Counted from the stretch's first letter, positions 1-10,900 are shown. The stretch: 34,709 nt of DNA from Reclinomonas americana ATCC 50394 (GCA_048213135.1 PS015731.1:1-34709), one strand, 5' to 3'. Notes: generated from the sequence alone by a model not told the origin. Made by a program: numbers and translations.

Positions 1-1165
1 GTTGAATGGACACCAGCTTACCTCGCATCTCAATCCTCTCCACTGTGTAGGTGGCGCCTTCCCCGCCGAAGAGGTTGCCATGGTGGTGCCGATCGCCGGC
101 GTCGAGTCTTCTTTCTTGACGCAGGCAGTGTCGTGTGAAGTCGGCCGAGTGCGTTCGCTTCTCCTCCGCCGCCGACGCGCCTGCCTTGTGTGTCCTCTCT
201 CACTCGTCGTGACGTGGTGTGGCAGACACATCCCGATTACTATCCGGTGGTTGTTCTCGCCGAGCTGCTCTCACGCTCCGAGGGTCCGCTGTACGAACAC
301 ATTCGCGGTCGTGGCTACGCGTACGATGCACGGCTCGAACATGCTGCCTACTGGGGCCAGGCAAGTGTGCCACGCGCAGTCATCGCCTCACGATTCACAC
401 GTCTCACCTCACATCACACAGCTTTCGTTGTCGCTCTACGAGAGTTCGTCGCCATCCGAGGTTTGCTGCCTGCGCTCTTGTTCATTCGGCTGCCGGCGAG
501 TTCATGTTTGCGTTGTCTTCCACAGGCAATGGACATTATGCACCACGTCGTTCGCAACATTGAGGAGCACTTGACGGAGCACAACATTGCGAGTTGCGTG
601 CTGATGCTTTTGTGTGGTTTCCCACCAACTGGGAAGGATCTAAAAAAACAAGCACCACACACATACACACACAGCGGCCAAGTCGGCTCTCACCTATGCC
701 AAGTATGAGCGCTTGTCGACGCCAGCCGGTGTGCTCGTGCGTGATATGACGCGTTACCTGCTGGTCAGTGGCTGTCCACGTCTCGCGTGTGCGTGAGAGG
801 AGCGAAGCTCACTCCCCGCCTGTGTGTGTATTGTTCCCGTCCCGTAGCGTCTGCGTCTCGACGACGACGAGACCGATCGGGAGCAGTTGCGCCAGGTGTC
901 GCGTGAGGACTTGTTGCGGGTCTATCACCAGTACTTTACCAAGTTTTTCGAGCCGAGCGGGTGAGTGTGCTGGGTGGAATGTGGCTGGGTGTGTGTCCGC
1001 TCGCTCACGTGCATGTGCAGCCGGATCACGGTCGTCTCCACAAATCCCACCAAGCAAGTAGAGATTCAGGAGAAATTCAGCACTGCCACTGTGCGACTTT
1101 CACTCGCGGAGAGGACCATTGATGAGCTGTTGCTGCATCCCGCCCCCTCGGCACTGATAGAATGA
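1..1165 (+). CDS. M16-family zinc metallopeptidase, C-terminal part (5' end outside window)
   Basis: Seen: exons at about 51-127, 226-360, 422-460, 526-592, 675-763, 848-960 and 1021-1165 join in one frame and end in TGA. The product contains HPDYYPVVVLAELLSRSEGP, then YEHIRGRGYAYDA and LSLSLYESSSPSEAMDIM, and near the end AKSALTYAKYERLSTP. Known: this order (a 'shared-ancestry' M16 half with 'L..EGPL...IRG.G.aYg', then a strand and helix) is typical of the C-terminal, non-catalytic halves of M16 insulinase/presequence-protease-like enzymes, closest in feel to the C05D11.1-like M16C group. These enzymes degrade peptides inside a closed clam-shell chamber. The HxxEH zinc motif belongs to the N-terminal half and is not in the window, so activity cannot be judged. 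One intron (361-421) is GC-AG and one (593-674) starts GTTGCGT. The gene converges with its neighbour, 57 nt between stops. Confidence 0.8.
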
Positions 1166-1222
1166 ACGTAGACATAGAATGTGTGCAACAACTCTCCTCC
1201 CCCTCACTCACTCAGTCTGTGA

Positions 1223-3358
1223 TCACTGCCGACGGAACGAGCGCACCAGCAGCACCGCGGCAAACACAGTCACACCCAACATGACGACGCACAGACCGAG
1301 CACAATGATCTTCTGCGCACGGCTGACTGGCGTCGGATCAGGATTCGGCGGCGACGAGCTGTCCAGGCTGAAGGCGTACAGCGAGGCACCAACGCTGTCG
1401 GTACCCGCAGTGCTGGCGTCCTCGGCCGACGTCGACGCAGCCAGGTACAGGTTGAAGTCGGGCATGTCGGTCGGCTGCTGCGTCGGATCCATGTCGGCCG
1501 CGGCCAGGTCCTCGTCACTCTCGGCCATGACGCTGAACTCGACAGGGTCGTAGGTTGCGGTCTTGTCGTTGGGCTTGGTGGGGCGACCGTGCGCAATGTT
1601 GCCGGACGGCAACGCAAACTGCGCAATGACATGCAAGTCGGTCGGGTCGACAACGATCAGCATGTTGTTCCTGCGCGTCTCGGAGTCAACACACTGGTCA
1701 TCGCGATCCGCACACTCAAGTGAAAAGAACGAAACATAAAGCCCGACTGTCCGCGCTCCCGAATGCTGACAGCCCACAGCAGCGCAAGACGACGGCCCAC
1801 ACGGCCACCGGGCATCATCGGGCGAGTCGGAATGACCACGTAGGTGAGTGCGGCCGAGCGCGACACACACTGCGTGCAGTTGGCCGCATCGAAAAAGTCG
1901 GCCGAATCCAACAGCGCCTCCTGCATGTGCGTCTGGCGGTTCATGCGCACAAGGCGCGCCGTGCCCATCGGCTCGACAGCCACAATCACCGACTGTGCCA
2001 TCCTGTTTGTGAAAAAACAACACACGGTTCAGTCAGTGAGCAACACATAACGATTGCGACAAGAAAGGNNNNNNNNNNNNNNNNNNNNCTCGTCAGCAGC
2101 ACACACCGATCGCCAGGGAGGATCTGGCGCACCGACGTCGGCTGCAGTGCATGTCCACAGCGTGAGCAAGAAAAAAACAAGCGAATATCATGCAGAGTCA
2201 GCAGACACACCAGCTCAAAGCTGCTATTGTAGGCCAACGTGGCAGCGTCGACGGCAATAATAAGAGGCGTGTGCTTGACCTTGTTGCACAGGGCGCAGTC
2301 GTTGCTGCATGTCACGCACTGCTGGAAAGCAGTCAGCAGCACCATATCTGCACACAACACGGTCAGGCACCACTCTCGCAGCGATCGTGAAGGAGCAGGC
2401 GAGACGAAACTCCTCCCCGGCAAGTACGCCGCGTTGAAAATGGCCGTGTTGCGGGCCATCGGCGGCGCGAACACGGAAGGCGGGCTGAAGACGGTGGCCG
2501 CCGGCGCCGGAGTAGCCGCCAGATCGATATTGACGAGGCACGACGAGGCCACAGCTGTGTGGAGAAATTGATCACACAAGTGAGCGTGCGCGCGCAGGCT
2601 TGGCGAGACAAAAAAAGAAACGCCCTCCCCACGTACCAGTGAGCACCTGCGCCTGCTTCTGGTACAACAGATGCTCGTAGCCGGTGCAGTTGACGCGCGC
2701 CTCGTCGCCTCCCGGTCCCGCAGGCGGCGCCACCTCCACCTTGGGCAGCAGCATGCGAGTCTGCACATTGAAGCGCAACAGCGTGCCAGTGTTGCGATCA
2801 ATGATGAACAGCGTGTGCAACTCGGGCACATAGCGCAGCGCGCCCGGGCAGAAGCCGGNNNNNNNNNNNNNNNNNNNNCCACTGCGGCCGTCAACTCCGC
2901 CTCCTGTGTGTCGCGTGAGTCACGCAAAGCGTGCATGTGAGAGAGGGAAGACGTCGACGCACTGTATCAGGCTGCGAGATGGTCGCGCCAGTGAACGAGT
3001 GCAGCGTGGAGCGGCGGCATGATCCTGTCGCGTTGTCACGATCCTCACTGACAGCAAACACGCGACCGGCAATCGCCACTGAGAGCGAGCGAGTGGCGTG
3101 AGTGAGAGACTGTGTGTGTGTAAGGGCAAGTGCGCAGAAGTGCTCACCGAGACGACGCAGTGGGCGAGACAGGGGCGCCTGTGCACAAAGCAGCAAGTGT
3201 GTTAGTGCCACTTGGCAAAAAGTTCGGAGATGCAAACGCACTTGATTGTGCAGGTAGAGACCCGGCTGCCCCTCGGAAGGCGGCGGCATCTGTGCCTGAG
3301 CAGCGCACACGCACAGAGCAAAGAGGGAGAGGGCGAGGAGGAGAATGCAAGCGCGCAT
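1223..3358 (-). CDS. Type I single-pass membrane protein with a beta-propeller-like ectodomain (gapped)
   Basis: Seen: the start at 3358 gives a signal peptide (MRACILLLALSLFALCVCAA, then QAQ). The C-terminus has one membrane helix (IIVLGLCVVMLGVTVFAAVL) followed by LVRSFRRQ and a stop, so the protein should face the lumen or outside with a tiny cytosolic tail. Between lie short modules with a recurring strand pattern: LHTLFIIDRNTGTLLRFNV, SVIVAVEPMGTARLVRMNRQ and NMLIVVDPTDLHVIAQF. They resemble blades of NHL/YVTN-type beta-propellers. Cysteines are frequent, including CVTCSNDCALCNK and CADRDDQC. A Ser/Asp/Pro-rich stalk precedes the helix. Two 20-N gaps (2069-2088, 2859-2878) lie inside the gene, so exons may be missing and exact splicing is uncertain. 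I do not recognise a named family. Intron donors here are ordinary; I saw no GTTGCGT donor. Confidence 0.7.
2069..2088. other. Assembly gap (20 N)
   Basis: Run of 20 N inside the membrane-protein gene. The uniform length suggests a placeholder of unknown true size. Confidence 0.98.
2859..2878. other. Assembly gap (20 N)
   Basis: Second run of 20 N in the same gene, just upstream (in gene direction) of the exon encoding LHTLFIIDRNTGTLLRF. Confidence 0.98.
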
Positions 3359-3424
3359 TGTCGAACAAAGAGAAATTGAAGATGGACATTGCTCGCACCG
3401 ATTTGTCACTACAATCCCAGCGCG
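3359..3424. promoter_or_regulatory. 66-nt bidirectional intergenic region
   Basis: Only 66 nt separate the start codon of the membrane-protein gene (minus strand) from the first two bases of the MAK16 start codon (plus strand). The space must hold both 5' UTRs and promoters unless these lie inside the genes. No TATA box is obvious. This is inference from position only. Confidence 0.55.
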
Positions 3425-5048
3425 ATGTGAGCGCAGTCAGCCCTTCTCTCTGCCTCGTTGTGCATGCATCTCACCCTCCCTTCCCCATACAGGCAACACG
3501 ACGAGGTCATATGGCAAGTCATTAACAATGGCTTCTGCTCGTTCAAAGTCAAGTTGCGTGTCACTCTCTCGCTCTGAGTGTGTATGTTGCAGAGAGAGAC
3601 AGAGCAAGTGGAGACGAGATGCATGCATGCTAGTGTGCCAACGAGCGAGATTGCACGCGGAGAGGGCGTTTGGTTGTTGCACGTGCACATGCACATGCAC
3701 ACCTGCACATGGCCGACCCCTCACTCTCTTTCTTTGTGCAGAACGACGACGCAGAACTTTTGTCGCAACAAGTTCAACTTGACTGGTCTCTGCAATCGCC
3801 AGTCGTGCCCGCTGGCCAACAGCAGATATGCGACCATTCGTGAGGAGCGCGGTCAGATTTACTTGTTCATGAAGACGATTGAGCGTGCACACATGCCGGC
3901 CAAGTTGTGGGAGAAGGTCAAGCTGCCGAAGAACTTTACAGAAGCGCTGACGATTGTTGCGTACGGCGCGAGAAAATGGGAAATCTGAGCAAGCGGGGAA
4001 AGCAGGAACGGAGACTGATTTTTTCGTGTGTGGTTGCAACAGATCAACCAGAACTTGCGCTACTGGCCCAAGTACATTCGCAACAAGGCCAAGCAGCGCT
4101 TTGTGCGCATCACGCAGTACCTGATCCGCATGCGGCGATTGCGACACAAGATCCAGTTGCGTCGACTCGGGGAGATGTGCAATGATGCTGCTGCATTTGT
4201 CGACTGACTTTTTGTGCAGACCAAAGCTCGTGCGCGTGCACAAGAAGGTGGAGAGAAGAGAGGCGCGGCGCGAGGCCAAGGCCGAGGCAGCAGCGCATCT
4301 GGAGAAGGCGATTGAGAAGGAGCTGCTGGAGAGGCTATCAAAGGGCACCTACCCGGAGATTCTGAACTATCCGCGCAAGGCGTACGAGGCCATTCTGGAG
4401 AAGGAGGCCGGGAAGCAGCTGGGTCGCGTCGGTGAAGAAGACGACGACGATGGCGAGGACGAGAGCGAGTTGGAGACAGAGGATGAGTCGGTGATGGAGG
4501 ACGGGGATGAAGATGATGAGGAGGAGGAGGTGGAGGAGGACGACGAGGAGGAATACGTGGTCGACGAGGATGACCTGTCCGACATGGAAGACTGTTGCGT
4601 TTGGTGGCGATGCTCTGCGAGCGTGCACTGCAGGCTCTCATGCATTGTTCGTGGCAGTCGATGTGGAAAAGGAGCTGGAGGAGTACTCGGAGGAGGACTC
4701 GGATCTGGAAGGCAGAAGCAGTGACGAGGATGGAGACAGCGACGACAGTGATGTGGGAGACAGCGATGACGAGGACGGTGATGATGACGATGACGACGAT
4801 GGCGCGCCACCTAGGAAACGCGCCAAGACCGGTGCGGCGGGCGGTAAGAAGGGCAAGGCCGCGCCGCCACCCAAGAAGCCAATCGCACGCAAACGTTGCG
4901 TCCCACTCGCCTGTGTTTTCCCTTTTTTTCCACGTGTTTTTCACACATGTATCCATCTACAGGTCGTCCGCACATTGAGATCGAGTACGAGCACGAGCCT
5001 GCCACCTCCACCCAGACATCAGCAGGCCGCGGCGGATCACGGCGCTAA
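3425..5048 (+). CDS. MAK16: MAK16-like 60S ribosome biogenesis factor
   Basis: Seen: seven exons (3425-3426, 3493-3552, 3742-3955, 4043-4155, 4220-4593, 4658-4894, 4963-5048) give 361 residues ending in TAA. The product begins [20 protein letters not shown] and continues with [23 protein letters not shown]-type strand [19 protein letters not shown], and [18 protein letters not shown] long acidic tract follows, and the tail ends [12 protein letters not shown] plus a short extension. Known: this is the full MAK16 signature; the protein is nucleolar and acts in pre-60S assembly (the human protein has about 300 residues). The conserved Cys residues in the first 60 positions suggest metal binding. 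Odd: the first intron splits the start codon AT|G, and the five other introns all start GTTGCGT. The acceptor at 4657 could be replaced by one at 4633 in the same frame, adding eight residues. Confidence 0.96.
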
Positions 5049-5183
5049 TCAGAGTAACGAATACACAAAACACAATTGTGCTGCGTTTCGATTTGTGTAC
5101 ATTTCGGGTCAGGGTCACATTGGATATACCTCGTGGTGTGTGTTGTGTGCAATGGGCATGCGCGACACACAACAGCCAAGCGG

Positions 5184-6136
5184 TCACCACCGGTCGCGTG
5201 GCCGCAGGCCCGTGACCTATTTTGCGTGCAAGAAAACAATCGTGAGCAGAGCGAAGTACCGCCAGGCGCTTTTTCTTGCTTCACATACCGGCTTGATGGG
5301 CTCGCCAGTGAGTGGATTGTAGCCGGCGGGGTTCTCCATGCGCTGCAATCTTTGGGCGCGCATCGTCGCTCGCTCCTGCGACGGTAAGTGTGAGCAACGA
5401 GCAACTCTCGTGTGTGCACGAGAGACGCACCACAGCCTTGGCGTCCTGTTCCTGCATGAGACGCTGCTCCTCGGTACTCTTCGGCTGCTGCGACACCAAA
5501 TCGTAGCGCACACTCGACACGTTGGTCTTGGAGGTGCCACGCAGCGCGTCCCACCGCTCCGAATCCTGCTTCTCGGCCTCCTCCATGGCCTTCCACCGGT
5601 CCTCATCGCGATTCCGCCGAGACTCGCTACAAGGGGGTAAGAACCGAAAAAGAGAGGAGGACAGGGAGAGAGAGAGAGAGAGACTGACCGAGTGGCATCG
5701 TACTGTCGCTGCTTCCGCTCATACTCCTGTCGTCGACGAATCGCATCCTGCCCCGCCACGTCCGTGTTGAAGCGGTCTGACTCTGCTCGCGCCACACAGA
5801 GGCATGAGCTCACGCAACGCAGACAACAAGACAGAGAGAGAGAGAGAGCGACACACGCACCATCCACATACGCCGTCGAATCCCTCGTCACAAACACACT
5901 CTCCTCTGGATCATATCGTGTGAATCCCTCCCGTCGATCCGCCAGTCGCCGCTTCTCCAACAGATCCTTGTCACCCATCTGAGAGAGAAGACAACCACAC
6001 ACACACACAGAGAGTGAGAAAGTGTCTGGCGTGTGTGTGATCAAAATGACCACGCAACTGCTCGCCGCTCTTGCCGATCACGAGGGCGAATGTAGTTGAA
6101 GCCATAGGCTGAAGGCGAGGCAGAAGCTGAGGCCAT
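5184..6136 (-). CDS. Small charged, probably coiled-coil protein of unknown function
   Basis: Seen: exon 1 is 6059-6136 (26 codons), exon 2 is 5861-5978, and further exons run down to 5184. The start is the first ATG and the stop is TGA. The spliced product is roughly 195 residues. It is rich in Arg, Glu, Gln and Asp, with DKDLLEKRRLADRREGFTRY, AIRRRQEYERKQRQYDATR and EDRWKAMEEAEKQDSERWDA, which should be long helices. The C-terminal motif MENPAGYNPLTGEPIKP looks conserved and ordered. I do not recognise the family; proteins of this size and make-up with a short C-terminal 'NPxGYN' motif are often flagellar or cytoskeletal, but that is only inference. Intron 1 begins GTTGCGT and intron 2 begins GTGCGT. 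The 3' end lies 135 nt from the MAK16 stop. Confidence 0.75.
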
Positions 6137-6203
6137 CTTGCGCACACTCACTCACACCAAGCAACGTCGCTCTGATGACTCATCACCTCGCATCTGTCCC
6201 CTC
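6137..6203. promoter_or_regulatory. 67-nt bidirectional intergenic region
   Basis: Start codons of the unknown charged protein (minus, 6136) and the REV7-like gene (plus, 6204) are 67 nt apart, matching the 66-nt divergent spacing near 3400. A TGATGACTCA stretch (about 6172-6181) is palindrome-like and could bind a bZIP-type factor; this is speculative. Confidence 0.5.
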
Positions 6204-7897
6204 ATGGCCGACGACAATGTGCGCACATCGCTGCTGCAGCTCATTGGCGAGTTCATCGAAGTGTGCACGCATCATATACTCGCTGTGCGCGGCGTGTATG
6301 CACCGGGTTGCGTAAAACACACACACACACACACACACACAAGTAAGAGTCACTCTGTCAATGTTGTCTCTCTCTTGTTGCAGAGTTGTTCTCGTCGCGT
6401 GGCATGTACCACCGTGCAGTGTGGATGTGTCGACACGAGGTGCTGCGTGAGTACATTGCCGAGTATGTTCGCGATGTGCCATTTGTGTTGGATCGGTGCT
6501 TGGCGTGCATGGTGGAGCTGGTGGTGTGCTCGGCCGAGGATGGGCGGCGACTGGAGAGCACTGTGTTTGAGGTGCTCTCTCTCTCTCTCTCACATTCGCT
6601 GTCTCTCTTCGCTCACACTTTCCGGGGGCGCGCTCGCAGATCGATATGTCGCAGGCGCCGGGCTTCGTCTCCGAAGCCGACGCGATGCCGGTCGACTTTC
6701 ACCAGCTGTTCCTGTCGTTTGGCAGTATCATTGCGCGTCTGAATGCGGTGGCGGCGGCTGAGTTGAGGCCGGTCGGGGAGCATGAGCAGCGCGAGTTTCG
6801 CCTGTTTGTCAGCACTCCTGGCGACGGTACGGTTGCGTGTGTGCTCTTTCACCTCTCCCTGCTCGCACAGCTCATCGCATCACTGGCTGGCGCAGCATCG
6901 CTGGTGGACGCCGTGGTCGGAGACCCGCTGGGGCGTGGAAACGAGGCACACAACGAGTTTCTGCAGAGGTGGGTGGTGGAGGAGTTTGACGAGCACGGTG
7001 GCGTCGCCACCATGCGACTCGGAGCAGACGATGCAGGTGATTTGTTGGCCTCTGCCGATGGCGGCTATCCGTCGGTGTCGTTGTCGTCGCTGGTGTCGCC
7101 GCCACCGGAGACACTCGCACCGCAGCCTGTGTCGCAGTTGCGTAGCTGAGGTCAAGTCGCCGACCGACCTGTTGGCTCCGCGCTGATGCATGCCAGCTGT
7201 GCAGGGAGGATCCTCCGTCGTCACCAGTGGCCATTACACAGCACGACGATGTGTTGCTGGAGAGCTCACCGCCGGCGCACCCTTCGACCGGTGACGAAGC
7301 GGAAATGGCCGTAGATGACGGCGACGATGCGATGGGTGAAGAGGGAGATGATGAAGAAGACGACGAAGACGGAGGAGGAGGAGGAAGAGGTGCGTGCCTC
7401 TGACAGTGTGTGTCGGGATCCGCGCGACTGATTTTCGGCGTGCAGCAATGTTGCACGACCAGGAGGATGTGGTCCACCAGGTGCACGCGGACGCTCAATC
7501 GCCAGAGCGAGACCCACGTGCTGCAGTGGCGGCCGACGATGCTGTTGCGTGTATGTTATCACATCGCCTGCATGCGACTTCCTGTACTCACCACCACGAG
7601 TGCCACGCAGGCGATTGCGGAGGAGACGTCGGGCCATAGCATACAGATTCTGACGCATGTGTCGGCGCATGTGGCCAGCGACGACGGTGTTGAGGGGTCT
7701 CATGGCGGTGCTGGAGGAGAAGAAGCGGAGGTGACGGTGCGCACAATTGCCAAGGCCATGGTTGGTTGATGTGAGACTGGCACCTCTCACAATGTGTGTG
7801 ATGCGCGCAGTGGACAGTGATACCAGTGCGGTCCATGGAGCACCCGTTCTCCCTCCACGTCTTCTTCCGACAGAGGCATCCGCCTGCTGCCGCCTAG
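6204..7897 (+). CDS. REV7: REV7/MAD2L2-like HORMA-domain protein, twice the usual length
   Basis: Seen: eight exons (6204-6306, 6384-6571, 6640-6831, 6871-7136, 7205-7389, 7446-7543, 7611-7760, 7811-7897) sum to 1,269 nt, giving 422 residues with continuous phase. The start has LLQLIGEFIEVCTHHILAVR, then ELFSSRGMYHRAVWMCRHE and VLREYIAEYVRDVPFVLDR. This matches the REV7 N-terminal helix and the 'F..RkkY.vPV..crHp.l..Yi' segment. The last exon, WTVIPVRSMEHPFSLHVFF, matches the closing safety-belt strands. Known: REV7 is the HORMA subunit of DNA polymerase zeta and shieldin, of about 210 residues. Here about 200 extra residues sit before the final strands: a Pro/Ser and Asp/Glu-rich stretch (about residues 220-320) and a Gly/Glu stretch. 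Four of seven introns begin GTTGCGT. Other HORMA proteins (MAD2, p31comet) fit less well. Confidence 0.85.
6317..6342. repeat. (CA)n microsatellite in a REV7 intron
   Basis: Uninterrupted CA dinucleotides immediately downstream of the GTTGCGT donor at 6307. Similar CA, GA or CT runs fill many introns in the window. Confidence 0.95.
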
Positions 7898-7936
7898 AAG
7901 TGACGCTCTTTTGTTGACGATGATTTCTGTTTTCAT

Positions 7937-10900
7937 TCATGACGCTGGGCGCGGCGATTTCGGCGGTGGCGGCAATGTCTTGGCGCGCTTCTCGGCCGCC
8001 ACCTCCACCGCCTGTCTCCGCCGCTCGAGCATGGCTGCAAGCTCGCGCTCCTCCAGGCGCCGTCGCTTGTCCATGTTGCGAATTGTTGCTCGCATCTCGG
8101 GTGTGGTCCTCGTGTGCTCCTGCAGCAGCGTGAGCTGGCGCAACGCACTGCCTGAATACTCGGCGCACCGTGCCAGTGGCATTCGTTTGACCGACGTCAC
8201 ACCCGTGGCCATGTCCACCTCCAGCGGTTGTCGCAATTGGCTGCCCTCCATGTCGGCCGCCGACACTCGTCCCACATTGTGATGCTTGAAGCCACCGCCG
8301 TTGACGCGTGGGCGTACTCGTTTCTCCGGGCACAGTACGAGGGGATCATCGTGACTGAGTGGAGCGCACACAGTCTTGTACTTGCGCGCCAGTTGTGCCG
8401 CACTGGCCTCCCAGAAGCGTGACTGCAGCAGGTCCTGCTCAGCTTGCGCCACGCCGGCGTCTCGATCCTTCAGTGGCTCCAGGTCTGAGAGGGAGTCAGC
8501 CACACGGAGAAGACAAGACGACGGCCACACACAGCACGCAACATCGATGCAACGGATCCACCGATGTGGCGCGCAAGTGTCGCTTGACAGGACCCTGCGT
8601 CAGGCGCGAGCTGCCAATGGTGGTTGAGGCTGCTGATTGTGGTCGATCGCTGGGCAGCGAACGACCGGTCGTGCGTGCCGAGGAGCGTGAGCGCGCAGTG
8701 GCGGCCGACTGAGCGGCCGAGAGCACAGCTGTCATTTTCGGTGACACCAGCATGGGGTCGTGGACGTCTAGTTTGCCGTCGTCGACGACAATGCCGTCGT
8801 CGTCAACCTCCAGGACCAGTAGCAGGTCGTCGGCCTCCTGCGTTTTTGTCTTCTTCTTCGTCGTCGTCGTCGTCTTCTTCTTGGTCGACGCCTTGCTCTT
8901 TGCTGAGCTCTTGCCTCTGGACGTTGAGTTCGGCGCCGACTCCTGTCTTCCCCCTGATCCGTCGCCACCTTGCGGCGACTCAATTTCGAGCTGACCCAGT
9001 GCCTCCAGGTGCATGTTGGTCAACTCGGTCTTGAGCGACTGCAGGCTGGACAAGTAGCCGATGGTGCTGCTGTTGGCTGTCTGCGGCCGACTGCGCCGGC
9101 TGCTGGCTGTGCGTGGACGACTGCTGTTGGTGTGCGCCGACGAGAGTGTGGAGTTTGCCGAGGGCGGACGTCGCATTGGTGACGACGCTGTCTTGAGCAT
9201 GTCGGCAGCCGGCGCCAGGTTGACGTCCGAGATTTGGTTCAGACGATAGGGTGAAACGGTGGCCAGCGACGATAGCAAGCGCGGTGGCAGTTCTCCATAG
9301 TGGATCTGCAACACGACAAAAGTGAGCCAATGCAATTGATTATGAGATGCATCGCCACTCTCGACGCAACGTCGGCCAGCTCCGCCATGTGCTTGATGTT
9401 GAGGACAGCCGTACCGTTGCTACAGCAGAGTGAGACGGCGCACTTAGATTCTTTGGGAGCGATGGCGGTACGCAACGGTCGCGTGGCAGAAGCCGATCGA
9501 GCACGCTTGCTGGTGGCGGCACTGGCTGGCGCCTGTGAGGCCGTCGCACTGCGAGGAGTTGTTGTTGCTTGAGAGAGGCGATTATTTCTGGAAGAGAGGA
9601 GTGGGACGGCACGTAACTCTTCGCCCGCTCGATGGCGCTGCTTGTTGCTGGGCGAGATGACCGGAAACGGAAAGTCGATTTGGCTCAGGATTTTCATCTC
9701 CCGCAACAAGTCACCACGAGTAAAGAGTGCGCGCTGTTGTGTCTCCAGTGTCGCAGCCTGTTCGGTCTGCAACATGCAACTTTTTCCGTGAGCAGCTATC
9801 CGTGGAGAAATATGTGCGCACGCCGCCGTACCTGCGACGCCTGCTTTGTCGAACGCACAACGGTGCTCTTGATGGACTTTTTCGTCTCCACCAGCGAGTT
9901 GGTGCCCGACATCGTGGACAGATCGGCCAGCAGCGAGTTGGCCCACTCCTGCACCATGTCGTTGTCGATCAACAGGTCTTCGTCGTCAAGATCGATTTTC
10001 ATCAACGACCCCTCGAGGGGCGCCACCTCGTCCTGGCCCGCAACCGTGGCTGGTGACAGTATTCCGCCGTGCTGGGGCCTGTCGTCGTCGCCGGCCACCT
10101 AATGCACCGGTCAGCTACACATCGGAAGAGTACAAGGAGACAGGCGACAGCCTCTCCAACCTCGTCATCGGCCACACTGGAATCCAGCTCCGACACATCG
10201 AGCATGTGACGGGCGGTTGCATGTCTCACAAGCCCCGTGAGTTCTGCGTGCATCACAGTGGCGCGTCAACCAGAAGTCACTGCTACTGCCTCTCCTCTTC
10301 ATCCTCCACTCACCATTGGCGACCAGGGCCACCGCATGGGTCACCCCAGCGGCCACCATGAGCACCATACGCCCGAGAAATGCACGCACCGGTCGCGGCA
10401 CCTCCACCACGTCGAGCATGCGGCCGTAACCGAGCTGACCCGAACTTCCCTCACCCCACGTAAACACACGCCCCAAGTCTACGCCGGCACACGGGTTACA
10501 CAACTCGACTCGTGGAGTGGGTGACGTACATTGAGCGCGCAACGCAACTGGTGAGAGCGCACGAGAAGCGAGCACCGCACGCCACCTGCACAACGTGATG
10601 ATTGCGCAACAAGTTGACAGCCTGCGGTGTCTGCTGTGGGTGCAGATTCAAGATCCCCAGCTGGCCGTAGTTGTTTTCGCCGCACGCAAACACCCGTCCG
10701 TCATCTGTCGCAAATCCAACTGAGCGTCAATCACGAAGAGGAGACCCTGCACGCACAAAAGATACCTGTGCACAATACGGTGTGCGCTTCGCCTGCGGCT
10801 ACCGAGACGAAGCGTGCGTTGCTGACGGATATGCGTTTGGGGTCGAGACTGCGATGCACCGCCGAGCCGATGCCCAGTTGTCCGCGACTGTTGAGGCCAC

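Noticed and set aside
4338-4892. Minus-strand frames opposite the acidic part of MAK16
   Set aside because: They read poly-Ser/Val/Leu because they are the complement of GAC/GAG-rich codons. The plus strand is clearly MAK16.
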